64,000 bases of DNA. Origin: Polynucleobacter sp. AM-7D1. GTDB taxonomy: Bacteria; Pseudomonadota; Gammaproteobacteria; Burkholderiales; Burkholderiaceae. Positions within the stretch are counted from its first letter, which is position 1, and every line of letters begins with the position of its first letter. Location of the stretch: the NCBI RefSeq assembly GCF_018688455.1, contig NZ_CP061319.1, positions 868,001 to 932,000 of the forward strand, in the 5' to 3' direction. The notes beneath the pieces are model-generated. The model was given only the letters and a program-made list of their open reading frames with translations, did not search any database and had not been told where the DNA came from. Below, in pieces: positions 1 to 8,622 of the stretch. A program made the translations under genes and the position numbers.

Positions 1-4
1 TCAT
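1..4 (-). CDS. Start of a TPP-riboswitch-controlled gene (5' end only)
   Basis: Only the start codon, ATG read on the minus strand at 4-2, lies inside the window. It follows an AGGAG ribosome-binding site at 15-11 with 6-base spacing. A second ATG at 10-8 abuts the binding site and is too close to be used. The TPP riboswitch upstream means the gene should act in thiamine synthesis, salvage or transport, for example thiC, but nothing in the window identifies it. Confidence 0.5.
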
Positions 5-33
5 GTCCATCTCCTGACTGTAATTAGATGGAC
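5..33 (-). promoter_or_regulatory. Hairpin sequestering the ribosome-binding site (riboswitch expression platform)
   Basis: On the minus strand GTCCATCT (33-26) pairs perfectly with AGATGGAC (12-5) around a 13-base loop. The 3' arm and loop contain the AGGAG Shine-Dalgarno, and the start codon follows directly. The 3' strand of riboswitch helix P1 also carries CCATC, so it could compete for the same GATGG. This suggests TPP-dependent control of translation initiation rather than of termination; there is no U-tract. Confidence 0.6.
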
Positions 34-51
34 GAAACCGGGTGACGGTCT

Positions 52-150
52 GATGGAAAACTCCCCACGCCAGCATTACCTGGATCGGGTTAAAGGGTCT
101 TTCTCAGCGCCTCGTAGTAAAAATCACTAGAAGGGCACCCCTGTTTCATC
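52..150 (-). ncRNA. TPP riboswitch (THI element)
   Basis: Read on the minus strand, the conserved thi-box core is clear: AGGGGTGCCC, then GCTGAGAAAGACCC, then CCTTTAACCCGATCCAGG, then TAATGCTGGCGTGGGGA. The ends GATGAAAC and GTTTTCCATC can close helix P1. The element starts about 85 bases after the stop of the Nudix gene and ends about 48 bases before the start codon near the window edge, so it controls the off-window gene. TPP binding is expected to lower expression, through the hairpin at 5-33. Confidence 0.93.
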
Positions 151-236
151 CTTAGGGCTAATTTAACCACGAAATCACGCCAAGCTGGGTGACCAAAATC
201 AAGTAGAGAACTGAAGGCATGTCCAGAGCTGGAAAT

Positions 237-1088
237 CTAAGCCGCTTTTATATTGCGCAAAATGAAATCTGCAGTGACAAATGCAGCATCGCTAGTGAAT
301 TCATCAGCCAGAATACGGGCTGCAGCCTCTGAAAGCGAGATTTCAATAAAACCACTGACCTCGCCATCATGATTGGTGGGTATAAAGTTATCCGCAAGCT
401 CTAAGTCATAAATATAGAGCTGCTCATCATGAAATCCTCGCCCTAGAATGGGGCGGCGCATATGAATGCGGCCAACCGGCTCGATTTGATCGGCAATCTG
501 GGGAGGAACACCGGCTTCCTCCCATAATTCTCGACGGGCATTAACCCAAGGGGTTTCATCTGCGCCGATGCCGCCTGCTGCCAGGTTATCTAGGCGACCT
601 GGGTCGGTCTGCTTAGTTTCGCTGCGACGGCCAAGCCAAAGATTGCCAGCCTTGGTATAGCCATTAATGTGGGTTGCCATGCTCTGAAAGCCAAAAGTAC
701 GGAAGGCTGCACGCTCTAGGCGGAAGTATTCATGTCCATTTTGGCCAATCCAAGCAAAATCTTCATGCCTCCAGCCTGGAATAAACCCACCTTGGTGCAT
801 CCGATCGGCCAATTTCGCAAGACTCTGTGAAAGCACTAAAGGTCTTGCATGCTGAATGCTGAGTCGATCATGACCAATTCCGATATGAGGGATTGGATTT
901 TTAGCCAAGGATTCTTGTAAATAGGCAGTGAATTCAGGGTTAAGGTGCCCAATAATCTGTCCAGCTGAGCTTTCCCCAGAAAAATGGATGGGCAAGAAAT
1001 CTGGTGGGGCAGATCTTGCAGCATTTTGGAGCATCTCCTCTAAAGCGGCGACGGTGCTGGTGCTGAGTGTATTAGTGAGCCTGTGCAT
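237..1088 (-). CDS. Nudix hydrolase with N-terminal DUF4743, Tnr3-like
   Basis: 283 residues. A perfect Nudix box runs from G172 to V194 (G-x5-E-x7-R-E-L-x-E-E-x-G-V), and the LWLGRRS/TKQ/PGRLDN block before it is typical of the Nudix half of the yeast-type thiamine pyrophosphokinase Tnr3. The first ~125 residues match the DUF4743 layout. Proteins of this type are known to hydrolyse damaged (oxo and oxy) thiamine diphosphates, a damage pre-emption role. The gene lies just before a TPP riboswitch on the same strand, which fits a thiamine link but does not prove it. A TACACT -10 ends 7 bases before the ATG, so the mRNA may be leaderless. A different Nudix substrate remains possible. Confidence 0.85.
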   Translation of the reverse strand: MHRLTNTLSTSTVAALEEMLQNAARSAPPDFLPIHFSGESSAGQIIGHLNPEFTAYLQESLAKNPIPHIGIGHDRLSIQHARPLVLSQSLAKLADRMHQGGFIPGWRHEDFAWIGQNGHEYFRLERAAFRTFGFQSMATHINGYTKAGNLWLGRRSETKQTDPGRLDNLAAGGIGADETPWVNARRELWEEAGVPPQIADQIEPVGRIHMRRPILGRGFHDEQLYIYDLELADNFIPTNHDGEVSGFIEISLSEAAARILADEFTSDAAFVTADFILRNIKAA

Positions 1089-1260
1089 GTTCTCAGTGTA
1101 AGAGAAATTAAAAATACTGAAAAAGTAGTCTAAAAATCTATAAATGAATTCGAATTGTCAACAGATCTTGATTTATTTTTTTGTCAGAAACAAATGCTCA
1201 TAATTTAGGCAAGCTAGGTCACTCTATACAAATCTATGACTTACGAAAACTTTTAGGTAT

Positions 1261-1283
1261 TTATCCACAAAACCTGTGGATAA
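1261..1283. promoter_or_regulatory. Two perfect DnaA boxes as an inverted pair
   Basis: TTATCCACA at 1261-1269 and its reverse complement TGTGGATAA at 1275-1283 are both exact matches to the consensus DnaA 9-mer, separated by 5 bases. A one-mismatch box, TTATCCACT, lies at 1424-1432 beyond the tRNA. Flanking DNA is very AT-rich. The pair could instead act as a hairpin; followed on the plus strand by a T-rich run it resembles a terminator, but no plus-strand gene precedes it. oriC itself is unlikely because dnaA, dnaN and gyrB are absent. Confidence 0.55.
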
Positions 1284-1301
1284 GTTTTATATTTTTTTAA
1301 G

Positions 1302-1376
1302 TGGTCCCGCCGACAGGAATCGAACCTGTATCCCACGCTTAGGAGGCATGTGCACTATCCATTGTGCTACGGCGAG
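1302..1376 (-). tRNA. tRNA-Arg (anticodon CCT)
   Basis: Minus-strand cloverleaf: acceptor CTCGCCG pairs with CGGCGGG (one T-G wobble), the anticodon loop is CTCCTAA giving CCT, the T-arm is ACAGG-TTCGATT-CCTGT, discriminator A, and CCA is encoded (1304-1302). It reads AGG codons. It is flanked by DnaA-box-like sequences and lies downstream of the CoA-transferase operon on the same strand. No integrase or duplicated 3' tRNA fragment is visible, so it is not an evident attachment site here. Confidence 0.95.
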
Positions 1377-1434
1377 AGTAAAAATAAAAAACTATTTTTG
1401 AAAAAGATGTTAAGCGTAAAACATTATCCACTGA

Positions 1435-1575
1435 TTACCAACCACACATTGCCCACACTGAGTTCGTGATTGCAACCATCGTGTCTGGAGCAAAGTAGGC
1501 AGAAAAAATAATTCCCAAAGCAATGCTTGCAAATAGATATAAAAATAATTTTGGAATAGGATATTTTTTTTGCAT
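1435..1575 (-). CDS. 46-residue single-pass membrane peptide
   Basis: A small gene of 46 codons. The product begins MQKKYPIPK, then has one hydrophobic segment (about residues 10-28, LFLYLFASIALGIIFSAYF), then FAPDTMVAITNSVWAMCGW. A positively charged start followed by a membrane segment predicts an inner-membrane peptide with the C-terminus outside. Its ATG lies 6 bases after the MFS stop codon on the same strand, so translation is probably coupled. I do not recognise a named family; conserved tryptophans and a cysteine at the end suggest constraint. It could be an accessory subunit of the transporter. It was identified by reading the spacer between the MFS gene and tRNA-Arg. Confidence 0.65.
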   Translation of the reverse strand: MQKKYPIPKLFLYLFASIALGIIFSAYFAPDTMVAITNSVWAMCGW

Positions 1576-1581
1576 GAAGTC

Positions 1582-2814
1582 TTAGGCGATTACAGTGCGT
1601 TCAAGTGCTCGCTCTTTTACGGGAAGATTAACTAAGAATGCAAACATACCTAATGCGATAGCGATATTCCAAACAATCAGATAAGAGCCGGTGCGATCAA
1701 ATAAATATCCACCAAAGTAAGCACCGCAAAAGCTACCTAGTTGATGAGAGAAGAATACCAAGCCTGAAAGCATGGTGAGGTATTTGACGCCAAAGATTTG
1801 CGCCACAATGGCATTCGTCAGGGGGATTGTGGAGAGCCAGAGAAAGCCCATGATTGCAGCGAAGATGTAGGTAGAGACAGGGCTGAGAGGTAGCCAAATA
1901 AAGGCTGCGATGGCAATCGATCTACTAATATAGATGCCTGAAAGCAGGTATCGTTTCGGAAATCGTTGCCCCAGAATTCCGGCACTGTAGGTCCCAAATA
2001 TATTGAAGAGTCCAATTAAGGCAAGTGCAGTTGTTGCAACTGCAGGTGCGCCCACATCGGGGTAGATTTTGGATAAATCTTTAAGATATGGTGCTAAGTG
2101 AACAGCTATAAATACTACCTGAAATCCACACACAAAATATCCCAAGGTAAGTAACTTGAAACTCGGGTTGCGGATTGCTTCTTTTAAAGCTTGCTTGATA
2201 GTTTGATCATTGCCTTGATGTTGATTGATAGCCTTGGGTTCACGCAACATAAATGCAATCGGAATCATGAGACTGGCCATGAGTGCCAACATCAGCAGCG
2301 CATCATTAGCGCCAAAGCTACTGAGTAATCCTTGCTCAACCGGAATCATGAGGAACTGTCCAAATGATCCTGCAGCGGCAGTAATGCCCATTGCCCACAC
2401 TCTTTTTTCTGCAGCAACGTTGCGACCTAAGATTCCATAGACCACACTGTATGTTGTTGCAGTTTGCGCAAGACCAATGAGTAATCCACCAGCTAATGAA
2501 AAATTCAAAGCATCTGTGGAGATGGCCATGCCAGCCAAACCGAGTGCATAAAGTGCACCACCGGCGACCATGATTTTGAATGCACCATAGCGATCTGCTA
2601 AAGCGCCTGTAATAGGTTGAACTGCACCCCAAATTAAATTCTGTAATGCGATAGTTAGTGCGAACGTTTCACGGCCCCAACCATTTTCCATTGTGATTGG
2701 TAAATTAAAGAGACCAAATCCATGGCGTATCCCCATGGAAAAAGTTACCATCAGGCCGCCAAAAATCAGTACCTGTTTCAGAGATAGTTTTTGGCTTGTC
2801 GTACTCTGGGACAT
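1582..2814 (-). CDS. MFS transporter, monocarboxylate/oxalate-formate antiporter-like
   Basis: 410 residues with about 12 hydrophobic segments in two halves of six, the MFS fold of a secondary inner-membrane transporter. The loop GALADRYGAFKIM between segments 2 and 3 is the family signature motif A (G-x3-D-R-x-G). Closest resemblance is to the OFA/monocarboxylate group. It begins 5 bases after the stop of the CoA-transferase, so both are in one operon, and it is followed 6 bases later by a 46-residue membrane peptide. The context suggests uptake of an organic acid that the CoA-transferase then activates; the substrate is unknown. Confidence 0.85.
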   Translation of the reverse strand: MSQSTTSQKLSLKQVLIFGGLMVTFSMGIRHGFGLFNLPITMENGWGRETFALTIALQNLIWGAVQPITGALADRYGAFKIMVAGGALYALGLAGMAISTDALNFSLAGGLLIGLAQTATTYSVVYGILGRNVAAEKRVWAMGITAAAGSFGQFLMIPVEQGLLSSFGANDALLMLALMASLMIPIAFMLREPKAINQHQGNDQTIKQALKEAIRNPSFKLLTLGYFVCGFQVVFIAVHLAPYLKDLSKIYPDVGAPAVATTALALIGLFNIFGTYSAGILGQRFPKRYLLSGIYISRSIAIAAFIWLPLSPVSTYIFAAIMGFLWLSTIPLTNAIVAQIFGVKYLTMLSGLVFFSHQLGSFCGAYFGGYLFDRTGSYLIVWNIAIALGMFAFLVNLPVKERALERTVIA

Positions 2815-2819
2815 TGGGT

Positions 2820-4040
2820 TTAAGTAATCCCTTTTTCTTTCAGTGTGGCAATAGCCTGAGAATCAAGACTAAGGCGCTCCCGAAGTATTTCATCGGTATG
2901 CTGACCCAAGGTGGGTGGAGCCATACGGACCTCTACCGGGGTCTCTGATAGACGCATTGGGCTACCAACGAGCTTCATAGTGCCTGCCGTAGGGTGCGGG
3001 ACATGGATTTGCACGCCTCGAGCCTTAACTTGCTCGTTATCAAACACTTCTTCAAAGTTATTGATTGGCCCACAGGGGACGTTTGCCGCTTCTAAAAGGC
3101 TAATCCACTCAGCCTTTGTTTTACGGCGAGTCATCACTTCTAGCAATGGAATCAATGACTTACGATTCTCAACACGGATTGGATTATTAATATAGAGGGG
3201 GTTTTCAGCCAAATGGGCCTCGCCACCCGCTGTGACAAAGTGCTTGAACTGCCCATCGTTGCCAACTGCCACAATCATCCAACCATCTGAGGTCGGAAAG
3301 GTTTGATAAGGAACAATGATGGGCGAGGCATTGCCCCAGCGACGAGGTACTTTATCTGAGCATAAATAGGCGCTGGAGACATTGGCCATCACTGCAATCT
3401 GGGTATCAAGGAGTGCCATATCAATATATTGACCCTGTCCCGTTTTATCTCGATGGACGACCGCAGCCAAAATAGCGGTGCTGGCATACATACCGGTAAA
3501 GATATCAGCAATGGCGACACCCGCTTTTTGTGGGCTAGCCCCCGGAAAGTCATCTGCTTCCCCGGTAACACTCATAAAACCACCCATTCCTTGGATGATA
3601 AAGTCGTAGCCAGGGCGATGCGCATAAGGACCATCTTGACCAAAACCAGTAATAGAACAGTAAATCAGGTCAGATTTGACCTTTTTAAGGCTTTCATAGT
3701 CCAGGCCGTATTTGGCTAGATCACCAACTTTGTAGTTTTCAATGACGACGTCTGACTCTTTTGCCAGTTGACGTATGATTTCTTGACCCTCAGGCTTGCT
3801 GATATCTACCGTAATTGAGCGTTTATTGCGGTTAATACAGATGAAATAGGCTGTTTCTAAGGTGTCATTGCCCTGGGTATCCTTCACAAATGGAGGGCCC
3901 CAGTGACGGGTGTCATCTCCAACGCCTGGGCGCTCAACTTTAATGACATCTGCACCGAGATCGGCGAGGTTTTGTGCGCACCACGGGCCGGCAAGCACAC
4001 GGCTGAGGTCTAGAACGCGAATATGACTTAAGGCTCCCAT
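2820..4040 (-). CDS. Family III CoA-transferase (CaiB/BaiF)
   Basis: 406 residues, the usual size. N-terminal LSHIRVLDLSRVLAGPW and the Asp in HRPGYDFIIQG (D146, the position of the catalytic aspartate in formyl-CoA transferase) are diagnostic. The enzyme moves CoA between carboxylic acids through an acyl-aspartyl intermediate in the cytoplasm. It is the first gene of a minus-strand operon with an MFS carrier and a small membrane peptide, divergent from parE. A TATATT -10 at 4063-4058 gives a leader of about 11 bases, and a 10-bp inverted repeat surrounds that promoter. The acid used cannot be told from the sequence. Confidence 0.9.
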   Translation of the reverse strand: MGALSHIRVLDLSRVLAGPWCAQNLADLGADVIKVERPGVGDDTRHWGPPFVKDTQGNDTLETAYFICINRNKRSITVDISKPEGQEIIRQLAKESDVVIENYKVGDLAKYGLDYESLKKVKSDLIYCSITGFGQDGPYAHRPGYDFIIQGMGGFMSVTGEADDFPGASPQKAGVAIADIFTGMYASTAILAAVVHRDKTGQGQYIDMALLDTQIAVMANVSSAYLCSDKVPRRWGNASPIIVPYQTFPTSDGWMIVAVGNDGQFKHFVTAGGEAHLAENPLYINNPIRVENRKSLIPLLEVMTRRKTKAEWISLLEAANVPCGPINNFEEVFDNEQVKARGVQIHVPHPTAGTMKLVGSPMRLSETPVEVRMAPPTLGQHTDEILRERLSLDSQAIATLKEKGIT

Positions 4041-4078
4041 TCATCAATTTTGGCATGAATATAGGGGTAATTGATGAA
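4040..4078. repeat. 10-bp inverted repeat around the CoA-transferase promoter (candidate operator)
   Basis: TTCATCAATT at 4040-4049 and AATTGATGAA at 4069-4078 are exact inverted copies with a 19-base gap; the gap holds the TATATT -10 of the minus-strand operon. Arm centres are 29 bp apart, close to three helical turns. It lies in the 78-base region shared with parE. A regulator site is inferred; no regulator gene is adjacent. Confidence 0.45.
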
Positions 4079-4104
4079 AATTCGGGTTTTGTTTCAGACA
4101 TGAC

Positions 4105-4110
4105 TACAAT
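4105..4110 (+). promoter_or_regulatory. -10 element of parE
   Basis: TACAAT lies 8 bases before the parE ATG. Transcription would start about 4117, giving a leader of one or two bases. No convincing -35 is seen and no Shine-Dalgarno precedes the ATG. Confidence 0.35.
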
Positions 4111-4118
4111 TTCCGCGC

Positions 4119-6107
4119 ATGGCTACACGTAAAACTTCCGAATACAGCGAATCATCCATTCAGGTTCTAAAAGGTCTTGAACCCGTCCGACAGCGGCCGG
4201 GAATGTACACCCGTACCGATAATCCTTTGCACATCATCCAAGAGGTACTTGATAACGCTTCTGATGAGGCTTTAGGCGGATTTGGTAAGCAAATCATCGT
4301 GACTTTGCATACCGATAGCAGTGTGAGCGTGGAAGACGACGGTCGTGGAATCCCCGTTGGTATGCATCCAACTGAAAAGTTGCCTGTAGTAGAAATTGTC
4401 TTTACCCAACTTCATGCTGGCGGTAAGTTTGAAAAAGGCACTGGTGGCGCCTATGCTTTCTCTGGTGGTTTGCATGGTGTCGGTGTTTCTGTAACAAACG
4501 CCTTATCGAAGCGCCTAGAGGTCACTGTCTGGCGTGAAGGCCAAATTTCTACTTTGACCTTTGCTGATGGCAAGGTCATCGAAAAGCTCAAAACTAGCGC
4601 TGCTGGTAAAGAAGATAAATCTCACGGCACCCGTGTGCGTGCATGGCCAGATGGCAAGTACTTTGATAGTGCGGCCATCCCGATGCCTGAACTCATTCGG
4701 CTCTTGCGCTCTAAGGCAGTTTTACTGCCAGGCGTCAAAGTCACACTCATTCAAGAGAAGTCTGGCGAGAGTCAAACTTGGCAATATGCCCAGGGCTTAC
4801 GCGGTTACTTAAATGAAGCAATAGCTCAAGCTGGCCATGGCCCAGAAGTGATTCCTCCATTTGAGGGGGAGCAATACGCTACTGGCAATGGTGATGATGA
4901 TTCCTTTGCTGAAGGCGAGGGTGCAGCCTGGGTTGTGACCTGGACTGAAGATGGACCACCGGTGCGTGAGAGTTATGTGAACTTGATTCCGACTCCAGCA
5001 GGCGGAACCCATGAGAGCGGATTGCGTGAAGGCCTATTTAATGCCGTCAAAGGTTTTATTGAGATGCATGCTTTGCAGCCTAAAGGTGTGAAGCTCATGC
5101 CTGAGGACGTGTTTGCCCGCGCCTCATTTATTTTGTCTGCCAAAGTATTGGACCCACAATTCCAAGGTCAAATCAAAGAGCGTTTGAACTCCAGAGATGC
5201 GGTGCGCTTAGTTTCTGGTTACGCTAAATCGGCACTTGAGCTTTGGCTGAACGAGCATGTGGATTACGGTCGTAAATTAGCAGACTTAGTAATCAAGCAG
5301 GCGCAGGCACGAACCCGCGCCGGTCAAAAAGTCGAGAAGAAAAAATCCTCTGGTGTAGCAGTTCTACCTGGAAAACTGACCGACTGTGAGAGTCAAGACA
5401 TTGGCCTTAATGAAATCTTCCTCGTTGAGGGTGATTCAGCGGGTGGCTCAGCCAAGATGGGTCGCAATAAAGAGTATCAGGCGATTCTGCCACTGCGCGG
5501 TAAGGTTCTCAATACTTGGGAAGCGGAGCGTGATCGCTTATTTGCGAACAATGAAGTGCATGACATTGCTGTTGCCATTGGTGTAGATCCCCATGGCGCT
5601 AACGATAGTCCTGATCTATCAAACCTGCGTTATGGCAAGGTCTGCATCTTGTCGGATGCGGACGTGGATGGTGCTCACATTCAGGTACTGCTATTAACTT
5701 TGTTCTACAAGCATTTCCCAAAACTAATCGAATTGGGTCATGTGCATATTTCTAGGCCACCATTGTTTAGGGTGGATGCACCAGCACGTGGCAAAAAGCC
5801 CGCACAAAAAATCTATGCGCTAGATGCAAATGAGCTTCAGGCTATTGAAGACAAATTGCGCAAAGATGGCGTAAAAGAATCTGCTTGGCAGATTTCTCGC
5901 TTCAAAGGTTTGGGTGAGATGAGTGCTGAGCAATTGTGGGATACGACTTTAAATCCAGATACCCGTCGCCTCTTGCCGGTGACCTTGGGCACCTGGACGG
6001 AAGATGAAACAATTAAAACAATGGATATGTTGATGGGTAAATCCGAATCCGGGGCGCGTCGTGATTGGTTAGAAGAGCGCGGTAACGAAGTGGAGGCGGA
6101 TATCTAA
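4119..6107 (+). CDS. parE: DNA topoisomerase IV subunit B
   Basis: 662 residues. The GHKL ATPase domain comes first (E42 and N46 in [24 protein letters not shown] near residue 120), then the transducer, then the TOPRIM domain with [13 protein letters not shown] near residue 435 and the metal aspartates in DADVDGAHI. It supplies ATP-driven strand passage with ParC to decatenate chromosomes. The 1-base overlap of its stop with the parC start (TAATG) and the pairing with parC identify it as ParE rather than GyrB, and it lacks the insert typical of many GyrB proteins. Confidence 0.96.
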   Translation: MATRKTSEYSESSIQVLKGLEPVRQRPGMYTRTDNPLHIIQEVLDNASDEALGGFGKQIIVTLHTDSSVSVEDDGRGIPVGMHPTEKLPVVEIVFTQLHAGGKFEKGTGGAYAFSGGLHGVGVSVTNALSKRLEVTVWREGQISTLTFADGKVIEKLKTSAAGKEDKSHGTRVRAWPDGKYFDSAAIPMPELIRLLRSKAVLLPGVKVTLIQEKSGESQTWQYAQGLRGYLNEAIAQAGHGPEVIPPFEGEQYATGNGDDDSFAEGEGAAWVVTWTEDGPPVRESYVNLIPTPAGGTHESGLREGLFNAVKGFIEMHALQPKGVKLMPEDVFARASFILSAKVLDPQFQGQIKERLNSRDAVRLVSGYAKSALELWLNEHVDYGRKLADLVIKQAQARTRAGQKVEKKKSSGVAVLPGKLTDCESQDIGLNEIFLVEGDSAGGSAKMGRNKEYQAILPLRGKVLNTWEAERDRLFANNEVHDIAVAIGVDPHGANDSPDLSNLRYGKVCILSDADVDGAHIQVLLLTLFYKHFPKLIELGHVHISRPPLFRVDAPARGKKPAQKIYALDANELQAIEDKLRKDGVKESAWQISRFKGLGEMSAEQLWDTTLNPDTRRLLPVTLGTWTEDETIKTMDMLMGKSESGARRDWLEERGNEVEADI

Positions 6108-8554
6108 TGGCGATTAAAAAAACTCCAGGCGGTAACAAACCAGTAGAGCAAGCGGACTTGTTTGCAGGTGAACCTATTGAAATGAACATCGTTGAAGTGG
6201 ATGAGCCCATTGCCGCTCAAGCAGGTGGCCCGAAAGATCCTCATGATCCAAAAGTTGTTGAGCTCAATGAAGATGATAAAGACAGCCTCACCTTGGCAGT
6301 CTATGCTGAGCGCGCTTACTTAGATTACGCAATCAGCGTTGTTAAAGGCCGCGCCTTACCCGATGTATCGGATGGTCAAAAGCCAGTACAGCGCCGTATT
6401 CTGTTCTCAATGAGTGAGATGGGTTTACGCGCTGACGCTAAACCTGTGAAGAGTGCTCGCGTGGTTGGTGATGTTCTCGGTAAGTTTCATCCCCATGGCG
6501 ACCAATCTGCCTACGACGCATTAGTGCGTCTTGCCCAAAGCTTTTCACTGCGTTATCCGCTGATCGATGGTCAGGGTAACTTTGGTTCACGTGATGGTGA
6601 TGGTGCTGCAGCAATGCGTTACACCGAAGCGCGTTTAACCAAGATTGCTGGACTCTTACTCAGTGAGATTGATGAAGGTACGGTGGACTTTGCACCGAAC
6701 TACGACGGATCTTTCCAAGAGCCTAAGTTATTACCAGCGCGCTTACCCTTTGTTCTATTGAACGGCGCATCCGGTATTGCAGTAGGTATGGCAACAGAGA
6801 TTCCTTCACATAATTTACGTGAAGTCGCTAGCGCGGCGATTGCTTTAATGAAGTCTCCGAAGATGAGTACTTCAGAACTATTGGAGATCATGCCTGGCCC
6901 AGACTATCCAGGTGGCGGTCAAATCATTTCCTCCTCAGCAGAGATTGCTCAGATTTATGAAGCAGGGCGAGGCAGCCTCAAAGTGCGTGCTCGCTGGTCT
7001 ATTGAAGAGCTAGCTCGTGGCCAATGGCAAATTGTAGTGAATGAGTTACCGCCATCCACATCATCTCAGCGTGTATTACAAGAGATTGAGGAAATTACCA
7101 ATCCAAAAGTGAAGGTTGGTAAAAAGACATTAACTCCTGAGCAAAACAATCTCAAATCCACCATCTTGAATGTGCTTGATGGTGTACGTGATGAGTCCAG
7201 TAAAGATGCGGCTGTGCGTTTGGTATTTGAGCCTAAGAGTAAAAATATTGACGTTAATGAGTTCGTCAACTTATTACTTGCGCATACCTCCTTAGAATCC
7301 AACGCGCCAATGAACTTGGTGATGATTGGTACTGATGGCCGTCCACGTCAAAAAGGTCTCAAAGAGATTATTGCTGAGTGGATTTCTTTCAGAGTTGGAA
7401 CTGTTACACGACGGACTCAGCATCGCTTGGATAAAGTCAACGATCGGATGCATATTTTGGAAGGGCGCCTCATTGTTCTTCTCAATATTGACAAGGTCAT
7501 TAAGATCATTCGTAATAGCGATGAGCCTAAGGCTGACCTCATTAAAGAATTTAAGCTGAGCGATCGTCAAGCCGAAGATATTTTAGATATCCGTTTGCGT
7601 CAGTTGGCTCGACTGGAAGGTATCAAGATTGAACAAGAGTTAAAAGAACTCAAGTCCGAGCGTGATGACCTTGAAGGTTTGTTGCAGAGTGATACCGTAT
7701 TGCGTAAGCGCATCATCAAAGAAATCGAGTCTGACATGAAGGATTTTGGCGATGATCGCCGTACCTTGATTCAGGAAGATAAGCGCGCTGTTGCCGAGAC
7801 TAAGGTATTGGATGAACCGGTAACGGTGATCGTATCTCAAAAGGGTTGGGTACGTGTACGCCAGGGTCACGAGCATGATGCAACGCAGTTTGGCTTCAAA
7901 GCGGGTGATGCTCTCTACGGCACGTTTGAGTGCCGCACAGTCGATGTGATGCAAGGCTTTGGTAGTGATGGTCGTGTCTATACAGTTCCCGTCAGTGAAT
8001 TGCCGGGTGCCCGTGGAGATGGTTCGCCATTAACAAGCTTTGTGAACTTGGCAGCTGGATCGCAGATGGTGGCCTACTATGCCGGTCAATCTGATGATCT
8101 TGTGCTGATCTCAACTCGATCTGGTAATGGCTTCCTAGCAAACGTTGCAGACATGACTACGCGTAACAAGGCTGGTAAGTCATTTGTTGGTATCGATAGC
8201 AAATTCCCAGGCGGTGATGCACCGCTCGGAGCCGCTAAGGTGACTGCTGGCATGAAGCAAGTTGCCTGCTTATCTGAAAGCTCTAAGTTGCTAGTTTTCC
8301 CGCTCGACGAGCTCAAGCGTTTACCTACTGGTGGTAAAGGTGTAATTTTGATGGGCTTGGACGATAAGGAGAAGCTGGCTTCTGCAATTGCGGTGGGTCC
8401 TGATGGCGCTACATATTCTGGTGCTGGTCGTGCAGGCAAGCCAACAGAGTTGAGTCTCGACGCAAAAACCCTGAAGTCTTTTGCAGGTAATCGTGCTCGT
8501 AAGGGACATTTTGTAGAGCCAAGACTCAAGGATGGAAAGCTAAAAGCGAACTAA
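6107..8554 (+). CDS. parC: DNA topoisomerase IV subunit A
   Basis: 815 residues. The winged-helix/tower breakage-reunion domain carries catalytic Tyr172 ([11 protein letters not shown]); beta-pinwheel C-terminal repeats follow from about residue 560. With ParE it cuts and reseals the DNA segment during decatenation. Relative to E. coli ParC, whose catalytic Tyr is residue 120, there is an acidic N-terminal extension of about 50 residues ([13 protein letters not shown]...). The start is fixed by its overlap with the parE stop. A terminator-like hairpin follows at 8582. Confidence 0.96.
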   Translation: MAIKKTPGGNKPVEQADLFAGEPIEMNIVEVDEPIAAQAGGPKDPHDPKVVELNEDDKDSLTLAVYAERAYLDYAISVVKGRALPDVSDGQKPVQRRILFSMSEMGLRADAKPVKSARVVGDVLGKFHPHGDQSAYDALVRLAQSFSLRYPLIDGQGNFGSRDGDGAAAMRYTEARLTKIAGLLLSEIDEGTVDFAPNYDGSFQEPKLLPARLPFVLLNGASGIAVGMATEIPSHNLREVASAAIALMKSPKMSTSELLEIMPGPDYPGGGQIISSSAEIAQIYEAGRGSLKVRARWSIEELARGQWQIVVNELPPSTSSQRVLQEIEEITNPKVKVGKKTLTPEQNNLKSTILNVLDGVRDESSKDAAVRLVFEPKSKNIDVNEFVNLLLAHTSLESNAPMNLVMIGTDGRPRQKGLKEIIAEWISFRVGTVTRRTQHRLDKVNDRMHILEGRLIVLLNIDKVIKIIRNSDEPKADLIKEFKLSDRQAEDILDIRLRQLARLEGIKIEQELKELKSERDDLEGLLQSDTVLRKRIIKEIESDMKDFGDDRRTLIQEDKRAVAETKVLDEPVTVIVSQKGWVRVRQGHEHDATQFGFKAGDALYGTFECRTVDVMQGFGSDGRVYTVPVSELPGARGDGSPLTSFVNLAAGSQMVAYYAGQSDDLVLISTRSGNGFLANVADMTTRNKAGKSFVGIDSKFPGGDAPLGAAKVTAGMKQVACLSESSKLLVFPLDELKRLPTGGKGVILMGLDDKEKLASAIAVGPDGATYSGAGRAGKPTELSLDAKTLKSFAGNRARKGHFVEPRLKDGKLKAN

Positions 8555-8581
8555 GATTCTTCGCTCAGCCTCTCAGAACTT

Positions 8582-8613
8582 AAAAAATCCGGTCATTATT
8601 TGATCTGATTTTT
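8582..8613. terminator. Bidirectional terminator between parC and XdhC gene
   Basis: AAAAATC and GATTTTT pair around an inner GGTCA/TGATC stem with one mismatch and a short ATTT loop. It lies between the convergent parC and XdhC genes and carries A and T runs on both sides, so it can serve both strands. Confidence 0.55.
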
Positions 8614-8622
8614 ATTTTCGAC

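Noticed and set aside
1302..1376. tRNA-Arg as an integration site of a mobile element
   Set aside because: No integrase, no repeated tRNA 3' end, and both neighbours look like ordinary chromosomal genes.
1261..1432. Replication origin
   Set aside because: Two perfect DnaA boxes and AT-rich DNA are present, but dnaA, dnaN, gyrB, rpmH or parAB are not nearby, and three boxes are few for oriC.
8086..8529. Antisense open frame of 147 codons inside parC
   Set aside because: It is a mirror frame of a well-supported gene with codon bias explaining its length; no start signal or recognisable protein.
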